Assembly: GCA_001414485.1 (NCBI GenBank) | Contig: LLEY01000132.1 | Span: 109,813-173,812 of the forward strand | Direction: 5' to 3' | DNA length: 64,000 nt | Source: Calycina herbarum | Taxonomy: Eukaryota > Ascomycota > Leotiomycetes > Helotiales > Pezizellaceae | Shown: positions 10,998 to 22,021 of the stretch, piece by piece | Layout of the letters: every line of letters starts with the position of its first letter | How positions within the stretch are numbered: position 1 is the stretch's first letter | The notes under the pieces: generated by a model | Databases searched by the model: none | Told to the model about the DNA's origin: nothing | What the model saw: the letters and a program-made list of their open reading frames with translations, nothing else | Translations under genes and position numbers: made by a program

Positions 10998-11408
10998 GGA
11001 ACTGTGTTCTCCCCAACAACGGGCGTAGCCTACTTCATTCTGGCTATACTTTCATAACGCACAAGTGCACAGGTACGCCATTTAATTGTTTGCAGATCCA
11101 AGACTGAAAATATCCGTGGCAGGCATTGACTCCCAGGGTGAGTTGGGATCAAAAAATCCAGCATCTAGAAGGCCGTTACCGAAAGAGAAAATTCAGATGG
11201 AGGAAACATTTATAAAACCCTCCAACCACCACAGGACTAGCTTATCCACGGCTTCTCCTTTCATTTCAGGTGCTATAGTCTTGAGTGTTTTGGTATTGTA
11301 TGCCATTTAGAGCCACAAAAATAGGGGTAGCTAGAAGGATCATAGACAAGATGAGTAGTTGCTCTAAGGGTGATAGATGAAAACGGTGAGCAGGGTATGT
11401 GTGACATG
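10998..11408. other. Non-coding spacer
   Basis: No ORF with recognisable content. This stretch should have held the 5' part of the C2H2-type gene but shows no finger-like translation, which supports truncation of that gene. Confidence 0.4.
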
Positions 11409-11693
11409 TGTAACGAATTTCAAACTAACGGAAACTTAGATGGTAACTGGTCTCGCTGGTTGGTATGCTGAAGGAAGTGCAGGGCGGGTTTCTCACTTGG
11501 AAGCGAACTCGTTACTTGTATCAAAGATGCCAAACAAGATGATATTAAGTCAAGCACGAAGCTCCTATCTAATGGGCGAAGACCTAAACTTACACAGAAA
11601 CTTCGTACTCTTGGATCGCTTAGATAGTCTAAGGATCCCCATTTGCTACAAGTTCTAAGGTGTTGAACCTCAGGTGGTGTGCCTGTTCTGTCA
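11409..11693 (-). repeat. Degenerate LTR fragment of the Gypsy B family
   Basis: Starts TGTAACGAATTTCAAAC and shares ordered words with the LTR at 23136-23568: TGGTTGGTATGC, GAACTCGTTACTTGTATCAA, CCAAACAAGATGAT and GCACGAAGCTCCTATCTA. Similarity fades after about 11590, and the normal end (GTGATTCGTGACA) is not visible, so the right boundary is approximate and no TSD was found. It is divergent by more than RIP alone, so probably an old copy. Confidence 0.7.
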
Positions 11694-12267
11694 GAGCTTA
11701 AGAGAACGAAGGCGATGCGAAAGGACGCGGCGAGACCGATATAAGAAGGAAGAAGCGTAGAATTGGCCAAACAATGCCCCTGGAAGGGTTCTTCCATTAG
11801 CCCAGAGGCCTCCTCGACATATAAGTCTGATTGTTTCTTTTGTATGTAAATTGACCATTTCGTGCCTTCCACTAGTGTGCTATTGTAGATACCTTCGTCC
11901 CCTCTGTATCAGTAAAACTATACACGGTCGAGTTCAATCTACACTTTTTTTGGTCACATCCACCAGGATTATGGACGTGGAGTCTGATGATCCAAATTCA
12001 GCATATCTAGGACTTGGAAAGCTTCCGACTACCACTGTTTTCCTTGAAACCTTCCACGGAAAAAGAAAACCAAAAGCTTAAGTTCATTCTAGCCTTTTTT
12101 TGTCTGTGGTTTCCCTTAAATCACACCAACCACTCAACTCAACTCATCAACACCTCCGGACACCTCCGGCCACCCAAAAGTAACATTCTTCAACCCCTGT
12201 CTCTGAAAAAAACACAATCCATTAATCTAACTCTCTATCACCAACGGTTTCCCGGCCCTCAAATCCT
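11694..12267. other. Non-coding spacer downstream of the HET relic
   Basis: Several short ORFs on both strands overlap each other, and none is convincing. Plus-strand ORFs entering 12014-12397 run antisense to the HET relic and are treated as shadows. Confidence 0.4.
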
Positions 12268-14128
12268 CTACCCCCCAGCCCTTAAACTAACATATTTCTC
12301 CAAGTCCCCTGGATACCCACTCGAACTCTTCGCAGCCGTAAACACCACCTCATTCCTCAAATCCTTTCCTTTATCACAAATAAAAATCCTGCGGTAAGGA
12401 CTGCTTTCCTCTTTCTTTTCCTTAAATAGAAAAGCGAGCACGAATTCCTTTTCAGGCTTGTACATTGCGCTAATAAGTAAACCAACCATCTAACCCATAT
12501 ATTTCTTTACAAATGCGGTTAAGTGTCTAGTATCATGGTAATAGTCTTCGATTTCTTAGGCTATTGGCAAGTAAGATTTTCCTAGTGCCTTAGAACGGAG
12601 GTAGTGTACGAGTTATTTAAGATATTCTATTTTATAATTAGTCAATACACTATAGTTATATCGTGGTAATAAGCGTCTTTTTTTAAACGTGGAGTTGAAT
12701 AGAAATGTCTTTCCTAATACCTAAAGATGGCCTTTAGTCTGGATACCATCTTTTGTGAGGCTGGTTTGATGAAGCAGCAACCCTTAAAGAATGTTAGTTC
12801 TTTGAGTACTGGTGACTACAAGGTCTTGATAGATCGAGTTTTGAGAAAGGAGAAAATCTCCTAGTCTAGTGTCGCTCTATCGTCCTTTCTACTCTTCTTG
12901 GCGTTGAGCATTATTTCTCCGTTGAGGAAGACTGCTAAGATCGCAAGACTTAGACTCTTCTTCTTGTTTTCCAAAGGAAGCCGGTGTAAGCGAGCGTTAT
13001 AGCTGTAGCAATTTACAGTAATATCCAGACGATCCCAATGCCTCTTAATCTTTCGCATTCTAATATCTTTAAAAATTCTCTAGGACATGGCTTTGCTTAC
13101 TCTATCCCGGTTATCATCAACATCCTAATTCAGAACTGTATATTTGCCAGCGGTGTTTAATATCCCCTGGTATAAGTTCCATTGTGGATTATTCCGATTT
13201 CGAGAGTGTTAAAGAGCAAGGTAGAACTTTGTTATCTCCTCTCGGAATTCGATAGATTTAACATATAACTCTCTAGGAATCTCTCTAAACCAACGAGTAT
13301 ATTTCCTTTTCTAAGACTCGAGGTCCATTAAATAGGAAATGAGAAGTACCATTCTAGCCCTAGCTTTGTAATCCTCATAAAAAGTCTACGCTCTCTCCCA
13401 CCAACTGGTTAAGGTAAGCCAATCTACTAACTTTAAAACCTCATTCCTCTTCTCCGCTCCCTCTACTGTTAATATAAGCAAAATGTCATCATCCTCATCC
13501 ACTAGATCCCTAGACATGAGAGTAGATAATAGATCCAACCGCTCCGCCGATTTAATATGCCTATTTAGAATAGTAACCGAAAACTTGCTATACTAATAAA
13601 CTAACCCTATAGCCTACACACCTTCCTCATTCTCCCTCCTCCCTTTCTTTGTCTTACAATCTTGATTTAAACACACCTTATTAATCTAAAACAACTTACA
13701 ATTATCTACCGATCTCAAAAACTTTATCGTCCTTCTTATGACCCTATCTCTTACCTTAATACGCATACTCCTACCCGTGCGTACATTTTCTATAGTAAAA
13801 CCCCTACATGTCCTATCTTCATCGCTCTCTATACTATTATTATATTTCTCTAGATCCCAGGTATACGATATAGCAACGTAGTCTTCTTAAATGAGACTGT
13901 CCAGACGTCTATGAATGAGGCGACGTGTTCGTTTACAGAGCAAAACTCGGTTTTTCTCGCAACGACCTGTGAGGAATAGGTACTTCAGATTTTTAAAAAA
14001 CTCATTTTTTGATATTATCTATGTTTTCTTGAATTATTAGATCTCGAGAAGCTCTTCGTAGATTGGTTTACCGAGGTCTGCTCGGATTTGACAAAGGGAG
14101 AGGTTGATATCATCGCTGGTGTCCATGG
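12268..14128 (-). pseudogene. HET-domain (heterokaryon incompatibility) protein, RIP-mutated
   Basis: Read on the minus strand from an ATG at about 14128 (MDTSDDINLSLCQIRADLGK). The HET signature EDYVAISYTWD is near 13850-13880, after a KNRVLLCKRTRRLIHRRLD stretch. Next come the INKVCLNQD block near 13690 (WIDQ-CIxQ in the family), a WWERA-TF segment near 13400, and KAMS...WDRLDITVNCYSY near 13010. SLSLAILAVFLNGEIM follows, then TFFKGCCFIKPA near 12790, and a C-terminal stretch ending FVLAFLFKEK...EKYVSLRAGG at 12268. In-frame TAG codons replace expected Trp or Gln (for example before INKVCLN and before EIFSFL), and at least one frameshift lies near 12760. HET domains trigger cell death when unlike fungal strains fuse. 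Family assignment is from motif order; expression is very unlikely. Confidence 0.8.
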
Positions 14129-15161
14129 CTTAAGCTCGACTTAAGATCGTCTTAAAATTGTTCTTCAATTCTTATGTCTAGTTTGGAGGGAAGAAGTATT
14201 AGTTAGCGATTAGTTAGCGACTAGATAACATGACCGAGAATCTTTTTTGAGATATTTCGGTGAGGCTAACACGTCTCGCGACACGTCAGAATTTGGAGAC
14301 CTGCATGATGGTTGCATAAAGCTGAGAAGATAGCTAAACAATCTAACCATTCAGGAAACGTAGACATGTCATGACTGTGGTCTGTATAGCTTAAAATGGA
14401 AAAGACGAGCGTTACATAGAAGTTTATTAGTGAAAATAGATGCCGAGGTTTAACATACATACTTGTCGGAAAATGGGTGCATTTAGCCTATATTTTACTG
14501 CTTAATCAGCCCCTGTCATCATGAATAGCCCCTTGTTGCCCTGAACACCGACATCCGACAGTTCCATCAGATATATCAATAAATCCATCAGAACTATTTC
14601 TTAAATCGTCTTATATTAATAATACTATATATCTCGAAATCGCCTAAAAAGACCATAGTATACCAGACCAATATCTAAGACCATCCTTATTCAGCATCTC
14701 CAAGCGAGTAAACCTACTTCGTAGAGGCGCGAAATAATGTTGGCCTCAAAAAGGGAAACTCGAGCAACTGGCAGATCTGGATATGCATCCTTTCCCATGC
14801 TGGATCCGGAAGGCTCCTGGCATTCTCCGCCTCCAAGATGTATAAAAAATACCAGGCAATTTATTTCGGCTCGGTTCTTGTCAATTTTGACTTCTTGGGG
14901 CTGTATGAAGTATGTATTTGCAATGTTTTATACTTTATGTGCTAATCTTTCTTAGGTTGGGTATTTGTAGGAACTTTCTGCTTCTGCTGGCGAGGAAAAG
15001 CTCGTCAAAGTACAAACCAAGCAATAGCTGTAAGAATTTCAATTACACATCTCTCCCCCCAGGAGGCCTTTATCTCTGGTGGCAGAGTTACAACTCTTCA
15101 AAGATCATGTGTCAGCCTTTTCACCAGTCTCCCTATACACTCCCTCAATCACCACCACCAT
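14129..15161. other. Non-coding, upstream of the HET relic
   Basis: Short ORFs only (such as 14266-14460 and 14737-14955), without domains. The part next to 15162 is likely the promoter and leader of the small gene that follows; CCACCACCATGG there is a favourable start context. Confidence 0.4.
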
Positions 15162-15423
15162 GGCTCTTCAAGCCCAGATAAACTCGGAATGGCAGCAGGC
15201 CATCGGAGGAGGAAGAGACCCGGACTCTATGCAAGGCATCACAGAGCACACACTGCCCACCGACCTCCCATCCATTACCCTGGGTCTCCTGGTCCCCTCC
15301 ACCCCCCACGCCAACCGCGAAGGTCTCTTTCCGGAATGGTACATTCCATCCAGTCCCATAAAACACCCTCAATGGAACAAGAACAACCTCGAATTCATAG
15401 ATATAGCCACGCCCAAAAACTAA
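15162..15423 (+). CDS. Hypothetical small protein, 86 aa
   Basis: Starts at an ATG in good context (CACCACCATGG) and reads MALQAQINSEWQQAIGGG, then a hydrophobic proline-rich middle (LPSITLGLLVPSTP) and an aromatic end EWYIPSSPIKHPQWNKNN. The frame is open upstream to 15079, but the 15162 ATG has the better context. Third positions are strongly C-rich (CTC, GTC, ACC, TCC), as in expressed fungal genes, while the antisense ORFs over the same bases look like shadows. No domain, signal peptide or intron is recognised. It could be the first exon of a longer gene whose remainder was lost, because a displaced fragment begins only 150 bases downstream. Confidence 0.45.
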
Positions 15424-15574
15424 CCAATCCCTGAACTTAACATCCAAAATACGCTCTTATGTCCCACCCAGAAACCTCTGAAGACGTGATCATAGTATCC
15501 AGGTCCCTTCTTTGTAAGGCAATCGAGCTCGAAGACAACTAACCTAAGGAACTTGCCCATGCGTGGTTCGTTGC

Positions 15575-15678
15575 TGAAATTTGAATAGGATATTTCTTAT
15601 TCTTTGAGGTGGTTCCAATACATTTTGAAGTAAAGTTCGGTTCGATATTGAGTAGTTGGCTGATGTCCATACAGAAAC
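15575..15678 (-). repeat. Displaced copy of part of the 47269-47838 gene
   Basis: About 105 bases match 47640-47745 nearly base for base, including TTCTTATTCTTTGAGGTGG, AAGTTCGGTTCGATATTGAG and TAGTTGGCTGATGTCCATA. On the minus strand they encode the MDISQLLNIEPNFTS segment of that gene. The copy ends abruptly where the P-loop of the GTPase relic begins (15679), a chimaeric junction. Confidence 0.85.
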
Positions 15679-16125
15679 ACGGGCGCTGGGAAAAGCTCAT
15701 TGATAGAGGTGCTCAAAGGTCACTTGTGGGACTCTAGAATTGCCGACGGAGACCTTCGCGGTACTCTTGTCCCTGTAGCCGGAAACTGTACGGACGCCCT
15801 GCCGACGTCGTCAGATATCCACCTCTACCACGACCCAATCGAGGCGAAGACAAACCCCGAAAGCCCTTTGCTTTTTGCAGACTGCGAAGGCTTCGGAGCC
15901 GCGAATCACTCAGCTGCTGCAAATAGTAGGGCCGAGTCCATGAAAAACATGGAAAAAGGGGCACCGGACTACGTACAACAGGATAAAACGAAGCTCGTGG
16001 GATGGACGAGGAATGCCTTCGATGGAGATCGTTTCAAGTTCGATTTTCAGATGCCTTTAATCCTATCGTTATCAAAGTCTTCTCCAAGATCGCTCAACTT
16101 ACACTCTCGGGTATTTGGTTGGTGA
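15679..16125 (+). pseudogene. Fungal P-loop GTPase-like protein, N-terminally truncated fragment
   Basis: The frame opens directly with a Walker A/G1 box TGAGKSSLIEVL (15679-15714), runs through GTLVPVAG and LPTSSDIHLYHDP, and reaches a G3-type DxxG motif LLFADCEGFG near 15880-15910. This order is typical of a fungal family of predicted GTP-binding proteins with SADVHLY...LYADCEG signatures. No start codon precedes the P-loop, and the upstream 105 bases belong to another gene copied from 47.6 kb. After residue about 100 the translation departs from the family (LVGWTRNAFDGDRF) and stops at 16125 without G4/G5 motifs. It is therefore a fragment. GTP binding is inferred from motifs only. Confidence 0.65.
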
Positions 16126-16202
16126 CCTAATTGGCTGTCGTTACCCGCTATCCGTTTGCCTTTTTTTCGTTTGTATCGTGGGTGCTTCCACTCCTTTTTT
16201 AC

Positions 16203-16876
16203 TTCAGGGTTCTTGTGACTTCTTTAAAATACTTTATAAATTTGGAACCCGAATTATCTATTGTCTTTGCTGTTGCCATCAATAACTTTAAGTTCTGTGT
16301 GGCGTCGAAATCCTTTCTTTTTTCCTCCGCTCCACCTTCTCTCGGTGGGAGGAGAACGTCATCCAAGAAGACGGTTCCTATTTCTACGACGGAGACCCAG
16401 TTATATTCACCTATATACTTCGATACCTTCGTCGTCGTGTTCTTCCCGTCTTCTATGACAATATTCGAGGTCACGACCATACTCTTTACAACAGCCTTCT
16501 TGTCGAAGCCAAATACCTTCAAATCGATCGGCTGGTGAAGTGGATCGAGAAGAAGAAATACCTGGAAGCTGTTAGGGTGACCTGCGAAGTCGTAAGACGC
16601 TACGGTCATGACGCTACATCAGATATTTTGATTGAGAGGTTAACAACTGATGGCGACATGATTTTGTCTCCACCAATCTTCACTACGAGGAAGTCATATG
16701 TCTGTCCCCGTAGGATACATGTGCATATGGGAAACCAACACGGGTGTGGCAAACAGTGCAATAATCAACAACCAGAAGAAGGGCCGGAGTACGAGGACGA
16801 AGCTATGTCTACAGTGATTTTGAGAAAGACCAATGTTGACCATTGGCTGTGTTGTACTTGGGAGCCAGAGACTTAG
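16203..16876 (+). pseudogene. KCTD-like BTB/POZ (T1-type) domain protein relic
   Basis: The core is in one open frame from about 16293 to TAG at 16874-16876: STFSRWEENVIQEDGSYFYD, then DPVIFTYILRYLRRRVLPVF, GHDHTLYNSLLVEAKYLQID and LVKWIEKKKYLEAVRV. The DGSYF-D-DP-F--ILRYLR-G-LP and LL-EA-Y-QI--L--WIE pattern is the tetramerisation-type BTB fold. The likely N-terminal strand (LSIVFAVAINNFKFCVA, from about 16250) is in another frame, so a frameshift near 16325 breaks the gene. The C-terminal 60 residues are unfamiliar. Such fungal proteins probably act as oligomerising adaptors. A Tc1/mariner element begins 4 bases after the stop. Antisense ORFs here are shadows. Confidence 0.65.
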
Positions 16877-16879
16877 ATA

Positions 16880-18289
16880 CAGTCGGTGCGATTAAGTCTG
16901 AGTCATTTAAGCGAGCGGCGGGTTCCCCCACCATAACCACCCTGACAAAATAGGGTGCATCACAAGCAATTTTCACTAGAATTAAATAAGAAATTGCTAA
17001 AAAGAGCCCCTAGGGTATAAGTTACATTATGAGCTATCTAACTCAAAAAGTTGCCTAAGAACAGCCCTAGTACTTTGTGTGCCATCCACCTGCCGCGATA
17101 CAGGCCTCTATTCTAGAGGGCATACTCTTATAGAGACAATCAAAGGAGCTTTTATCTAAAGTATCCCAGGCTGCTTGTAGAGCACTTTCAAGCCTTTGCC
17201 TTGAATACTCACTCATAGATTTATCCACAGTTAGCTCAGGGAACATCTCAAAGACTCTTACTTTAAGGATCCACCAGATGTGCTCGATCGGGTTAAGATC
17301 AGGAGAGTAAGGTGGCCAACCCTTCACTATATCAATCCCACGATCAGCGAACCACTCTTTAACCTTACCCGCAGTATATATAGAGGCATTGTCTTACATA
17401 AAGAGATACCCCCCGCCCTCCTCCTCCAACTTCTCAAACTGTAGTACCACTTCTACCTCAAGGACCTCAAGATAGCTCTCCGCGGAGTACCCATACTTTG
17501 CAGACTCAAAATCTCGGTCCATAATATAGAGGTTAGACCGGGAATTATCCCAAAAGCATCCCCAGACCATAACCTTCATATTCTTCTTACAATCGTAGGT
17601 CTACACCTTGTCCTTGTCCCACAACTAGTTAGCAGTTCAGAAGACGCATTCTGCCCTTTTACCCCGCCCCCACTCCACCGAACACTCATCACTCCAACAT
17701 ATCATGCCCCATTCCTCCTCAGTTATATGCCTCCATTTCAAGCACCATGCTAGTCATTTAGCAGCATTGACTTCTGTGAGAAGAGGGTGTCGTCTAGCCT
17801 TCCAGTTCGCAATTCCGTGTTCAGCGAGGATCTTCTTAATAGTATCGCGCTTAATATTAAGGCCGTACGCTATAATAACTTGTGCGTAAGTGTCCTTTAG
17901 GTTAAGACAGACATAACATAGCAGGTTTCGTTCGTCGGCCAGAGTATACTTGAGAGGCGCGCCGCAACAAGGTTGCGACTCTCCTTCGTTACGGCTCGTC
18001 GAGGGTTAGGGTGCTTTATACTACCCCGCAAGAGATATCGAGGACAGTTTCTATCTCCGTAGATTTCGCGCCCTTGTAGGACATACCAAGGACCTGGCCC
18101 CTCTGGTATAGGGTTAATTCATAATTAAAAGCTCTCTCCTTTGTAATGTCACGCAACGGCGTGCGGATAGGAGGCATATTAAGGATGTTGTATATATAAG
18201 GAAGTGGGAGGGTTGGAAAGCGCGACGCGTTATTTAAGTGGGTTTTCACGCCGCTCGCTTAAATGACTCAGACTTAATCGCACCGACTG
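16880..18289 (-). mobile_element. Tc1/mariner-type element with 41-bp perfect TIRs
   Basis: Terminal inverted repeats are 16880-16920 and 18249-18289, starting CAGTCGGTGCGATTAAGTCT, with no mismatch between the ends. TA dinucleotides flank both ends (16878-16879 and 18290-18291). The 1410-bp length and the single inner transposase frame on the minus strand fit Tc1/mariner. Only the coding frame is broken; the ends could still be recognised by a related transposase. Confidence 0.95.
17067..18177 (-). pseudogene. Tc1/mariner transposase, nonsense-mutated
   Basis: Probable start is the ATG at 18177 (MPPIRTPLRDITKERAFNYE), followed by a helix-turn-helix-like GQVLGMSYKGAKSTEIETVL. The catalytic DDE triad is visible in pieces: EWGMICWSDECSV near 17690, YLFM-stop-DNASIYTAGKVKEW near 17385, and PYSPDLNPIEHIW near 17290-17315; the last is the classical third acidic motif region. 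The C-terminus is AAGGWHTKY at 17067. Stops such as the TAA just before DNASIY replace a Gln codon and fit C-to-T mutation; the N-terminal third also needs frameshifts. The enzyme would cut and paste at TA sites. Inactive as it stands. Confidence 0.85.
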
Positions 18290-19868
18290 TATTTGTTGGT
18301 AGGAGTTCAGAAGCAGAGGGTCAAAAATTTGATAGAGATCAGCTAGTTTAAATAATTTTATGAACTACAATACGGTAGGAATTCAACAACTTAATCCTGC
18401 CAGTGAAATTAGGCCAACAGTAGAAGTTGGTTTGAATTCAAGGTTTGGTTTGTTTTTTGTCCCTCTATTCCTCTTTTATTTGTTTTCTTTTAAGCTTATA
18501 CCGACGCTATTTTGTCATAAGTGATTAATAGCCAGGCTTAGTAGCATTTAATTTAATCTTTGTTAGTTGGAGGGTTTATGACTTGGTCGCGAAAGATATG
18601 TTGCGCAGCTTCCAGGAGATCAGGTTTGGTTTGTTGGATGGTGTTGGTGGGGGAGCACCATATTTGGGAGGGCTAGCAGAAGCGGCAGCCAAGGAACCTG
18701 ATATACTCTAAAAAGATCAAGCAAAGCACTTCTTTCAGGCTACGTATATAGTTGTAGATAGAAGCCAGACCGTCCAGTGGAGGAGGCTGCTGGTCACTAT
18801 ATCGTGATGAAGTGAAGTGCGCATACCGAATGTGGTAACTTCGGTAGCTGCGCCGAAGCTGGACCACACCGAGTATGAATCAATCAATCAATCAATCACT
18901 TAATCAAAAACAACTGCATGAATCCTCTTCAAGCTCTCTTCCTAGGCAATTGAAAGTAGACTGTTTAGAGCCGTCCTGCAGCGGGGAGAGGGAATCGAAA
19001 ATATTTATTGAATTCGTCCCATTTGAGAATGAACATTCGTCGCAAATCGGGATCCTCGAGGAGCTTGCAATCAGCCTTGTGACCTTTCTATTCCAATCAT
19101 CATCGAATCGCCTCCTACAGTGGGGTGCAAAAAGTTTGTGGTGAGTTTCAATGACGCACGTCAGAGTGCAGGAAGACTCTTTCCAGCACTAGAGAATTTC
19201 GTTGTGAGCGGTGTGTTAGACAACATATTCCACTGCAAGTTTGCGATTGCGTATTATAGATTATAAGATCTTCGGAAAATGTGCTTTACCCTGACTTCGT
19301 AGCCATAACGGAGACTAACGGCTCCAACAAGAGCAGAATGAAAATGTACGAAACCCACTTTACGCTTGTACGGTCGAGTGGCTCGAGTTGTCGAAGAATA
19401 GCGGAGTTGGAACATTATCCTGATGGTCCTCCTCTGCTCGTAGACTACTGTGAATTTATTTTAACTAAACATTATTAGACTGAGGCCATTCAGAAGAATT
19501 CTTCTGGTTTTCATGTGGCGCTTTTTGCCTGACAAATCCCAGGATTAACATATCACTCTACTTTCAGGAATGCATCAGAAATGTTACGGAGTTGGAGGAA
19601 CTGAGGGCAGATCACGTGTAGCGCCCGGTAATCCTGTATATAAGCTTCCGTTCCTCTGGAAGTAGAAGATGAAGATGGGAGACTTTTAAAGGGAAAAGAA
19701 GGTACTTTATATAAATTTTCAAGCTGAAAAGTGATTGTAATCACTACGCTAAAGTGCCTGAGAGCTCTGGGCTTGTTTTACTTGACTGTGGTGGAACGTG
19801 TGAGATCCGCGATTTGAGGTAAAATAATCACGAAAAGCTATTTTATTTTTAGCGCGATTAAAAGATAG
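18290..19868. other. No supportable gene; microsatellite inside
   Basis: A short (CAAT)n run of about five units lies at 18877-18899, next to an inverted repeat CTTCGG...CCGAAG (about 18838-18858). Plus-strand translation around 19110-19250 (KKFVVSFNDARQSAGRLFPA) looks coherent for about 50 residues but lacks a start, and I recognise no family. The rest is unassigned. Confidence 0.4.
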
Positions 19869-20039
19869 TGTGACGGTTATGGCCACGAGGGTTGGATGTC
19901 ACATGTTCGCTTAGCGAAGCGCTAGCGCGCACGACTTGTATTTAGTTCCCAGCTCTCTCGAGCTCTCCTTCTCTCCTCATCTATTGTCCTAAGAATAGAG
20001 TGTTGTTTGTTCCGACTGTTCAGAAGCACGTCTGTCACA
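19869..20039. repeat. Probable solo LTR, 171 bp, of an unassigned family
   Basis: Begins TGTGACGGTT and ends TCTGTCACA, i.e. TGTGAC/GTCACA inverted ends, with TCGCTTAGCGA inside. The related end CGGTCGGAACCGTCACA occurs near 40803-40819. No matching 5-bp target duplication is visible (GATAG before, GACGC after), so boundaries or origin may differ. Confidence 0.5.
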
Positions 20040-20537
20040 GACGCCTGATCTGGCCCGCCTCTTATTTCCTAGCCTTTTGTTTGGTTGAAAGGGTACTAGG
20101 TACTATAGTTCATGAAGAATCGATTGAATTATAGGAGGTAGGTGTCAGGGCTTGAAGGCAAGTATAGATTGACAGACTAGATTGCTTTCGAAAAGGGAAG
20201 AGAACTAAAGAATCAAGGCTATTTACAGTGTGCGGACGCACCAGCTAAAGCACTAGCTAATTTAACAAATGTATATTCACTACTTAGATTATATCACAGT
20301 AAGCTAGCTAGGTATATATATATAAGGAGTGAATACTGTCAAAAGAGAGTATTACGCTAAGTTAGGGCTTTAAGCAAGTGATACAAAACGAGTGAAGATA
20401 CAGCTGATCAAATAGCAGATGAAACAGTAGATAAAGTAGTAAATCAAACAGTAGATCAGTATAGGGGTTGAGGACAAGGAAAGTCGGGTGATATTTATGG
20501 ATCCAGCGCAACACCTTTCTACCACCTCGTATCCCAG
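20040..20537. other. Non-coding, low-complexity tract at the right end
   Basis: 20395-20465 is built from variants of GATNAAAYAGTA (AGATGAAACAGTAGATAAAG and similar), a short degenerate minisatellite, and lies just beyond the stop of the 20538-22021 gene. TATATATATA at about 20312 is a simple repeat. Confidence 0.45.
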
Positions 20538-22021
20538 CTACTGGCATTTCGTCTCCAGAACAGGCTGAATACAAAAGTGTACGCTTTTTGAGGACTTGCT
20601 TCCTAAAGGACATTCAGCCTCGATTGACAGCAAGGCTTGCTTTCTCCTCACGACGTGTTTCCCTTTGACAGCGCAGCGACGATTGTAGAGGTCAGCCTGG
20701 GCGCCGACCGAAGTTTTGGAGTCCTTGTTCCAGGATTTTGACCCTATAATCTCCAAGTCCAGTGCGTTCAGATTATCAGCCATCAGGTTGTATGCACACT
20801 TGCCCTGGATGGCGATCTTGTCGACGCCGAGTCCCTGGGCGATATTGTCCTTGTTCCAAGATTTTGACCCTATAATCTCCAAGTCCAGTGCGTCCAGATT
20901 CCAAGTCATCGGGATGACTTGGACCTGGATGTCAATGTTGTCGACACCGAATCTCTCGGTGATGCTGGTCCTGTGTCCTAAATTGAGGCCTAGGGTATTG
21001 GTCTGTTTGGAAACGTCGTATCGAGATGCAAAGCTAAGCCCTGTGTGTCCTGACTTCACTCCGATATTGAAGTCGAGGAGCCCAGGGTCAGTGAGACCTG
21101 TCACCGAGCTGGACATCTGAAAAGAGTGAGAAGAATTCTCCGCGGCGAGGGATGCTGTGCCTCTATAACTCTTAACAGGATCGAAAATGGAGCCGTCATG
21201 GATGCGACCTAACTGGCAGCTGAACTGCTTTTCGTCCAAGCCAAGTGAAGGCAGCCGAGAGGTGTGCGAAATGCCCAGGATGTCGCTGGAAACATTGCTG
21301 TTAATGACTTTGAGGCCAATTTCGGTCCCGTTCTTGTTGAAAACTACAGAAGCTTTCATATCACCGAGCATTGGGCTTGGTAGAAGCGAGCAGTCCTGCT
21401 GCACTGTACCAGTGAACTTCCACGGCTCATTATCGGACGTGGATGGAGTTGTGACTGTGTGGAAATTTGCCGCTGGCTCTGGCGGTTCCTTAAGGGAGGA
21501 GTCTTGCAAGAAATCCGGACTGGGTCTGAATGCCGATTCATCTTGGTCCTCCTCCGACCCGTAGACGGAGTGAAACTTGGGCTCTTTTAGGGGCGAGCAA
21601 GGAACGTTAGAGGCAGTGCACTGCGCCATGGAGTTAGCACTGACCTGCAGCTATCCAGCCTATCATGATTGCTTACATAAGAGCCAGGAACCGGGTCGAA
21701 GTGTGGTTCACTCAGCGGAGACATGATTCCGGGGCTGGAGAAGAAGGATCCTCGAGCCTGTGGCTGCATGTCAAAAGAACTCCCCGACACCGCTCCCACC
21801 CCCGTCGCAATTGAAATGGCTTGGTTCACTCCATGAGGAGTGGTGAGATCCGGTATACCAGCTCTGCTGATGAGATCCGGTGTGAAAAATGGGGAGGGCC
21901 TGAAATCGGTATCCCCGAGATGATCCCATCTGGAGCGGCGTCTGCCTTCGAGAGAGAATGGCGGCTCCCAGGAAAAGGACCCACTGGATCCGCCAGAGTA
22001 GGTACTGTTAGCCGCTCCCAT
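20538..22021 (-). CDS. Hypothetical protein, 475 aa, two exons, internal 42-aa repeat
   Basis: Exon 1 is 22021-21677 (115 codons) and exon 2 is 21620-20538 (360 codons plus stop). The 56-base intron (21676-21621) has GTAAGC, a GCTAAC branch site and GCGCAG, and joins in phase 0 after Tyr115. The start ACCATGG gives MGAANSTYSGG, a plausible N-myristoylation context (Gly2, Ser6). The N-terminal half is rich in Ser, Pro and Gly with RRRSRW. The C-terminal half holds a duplicated 42-residue unit, each copy ending LDLEIIGSKSWNKD (54-bp cores at 20721-20774 and 20847-20900). No membrane segment or known domain is seen. The frame is free of RIP stops although relics surround it, so it may be live. 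The function is unknown. Confidence 0.65.

Noticed and set aside
12014..12397. 127-codon plus-strand ORF
   Set aside because: It overlaps the C-terminal coding part of the HET relic on the minus strand, whose motif order is convincing.
16199..16609. 136-codon minus-strand ORF
   Set aside because: It is antisense to the BTB-domain frame, which has clear family motifs on the plus strand.
18877..18899. (CAAT)n run taken as part of a coding start (MNQSINQSLNQ)
   Set aside because: It is a simple repeat; the following frame has no recognisable domain.
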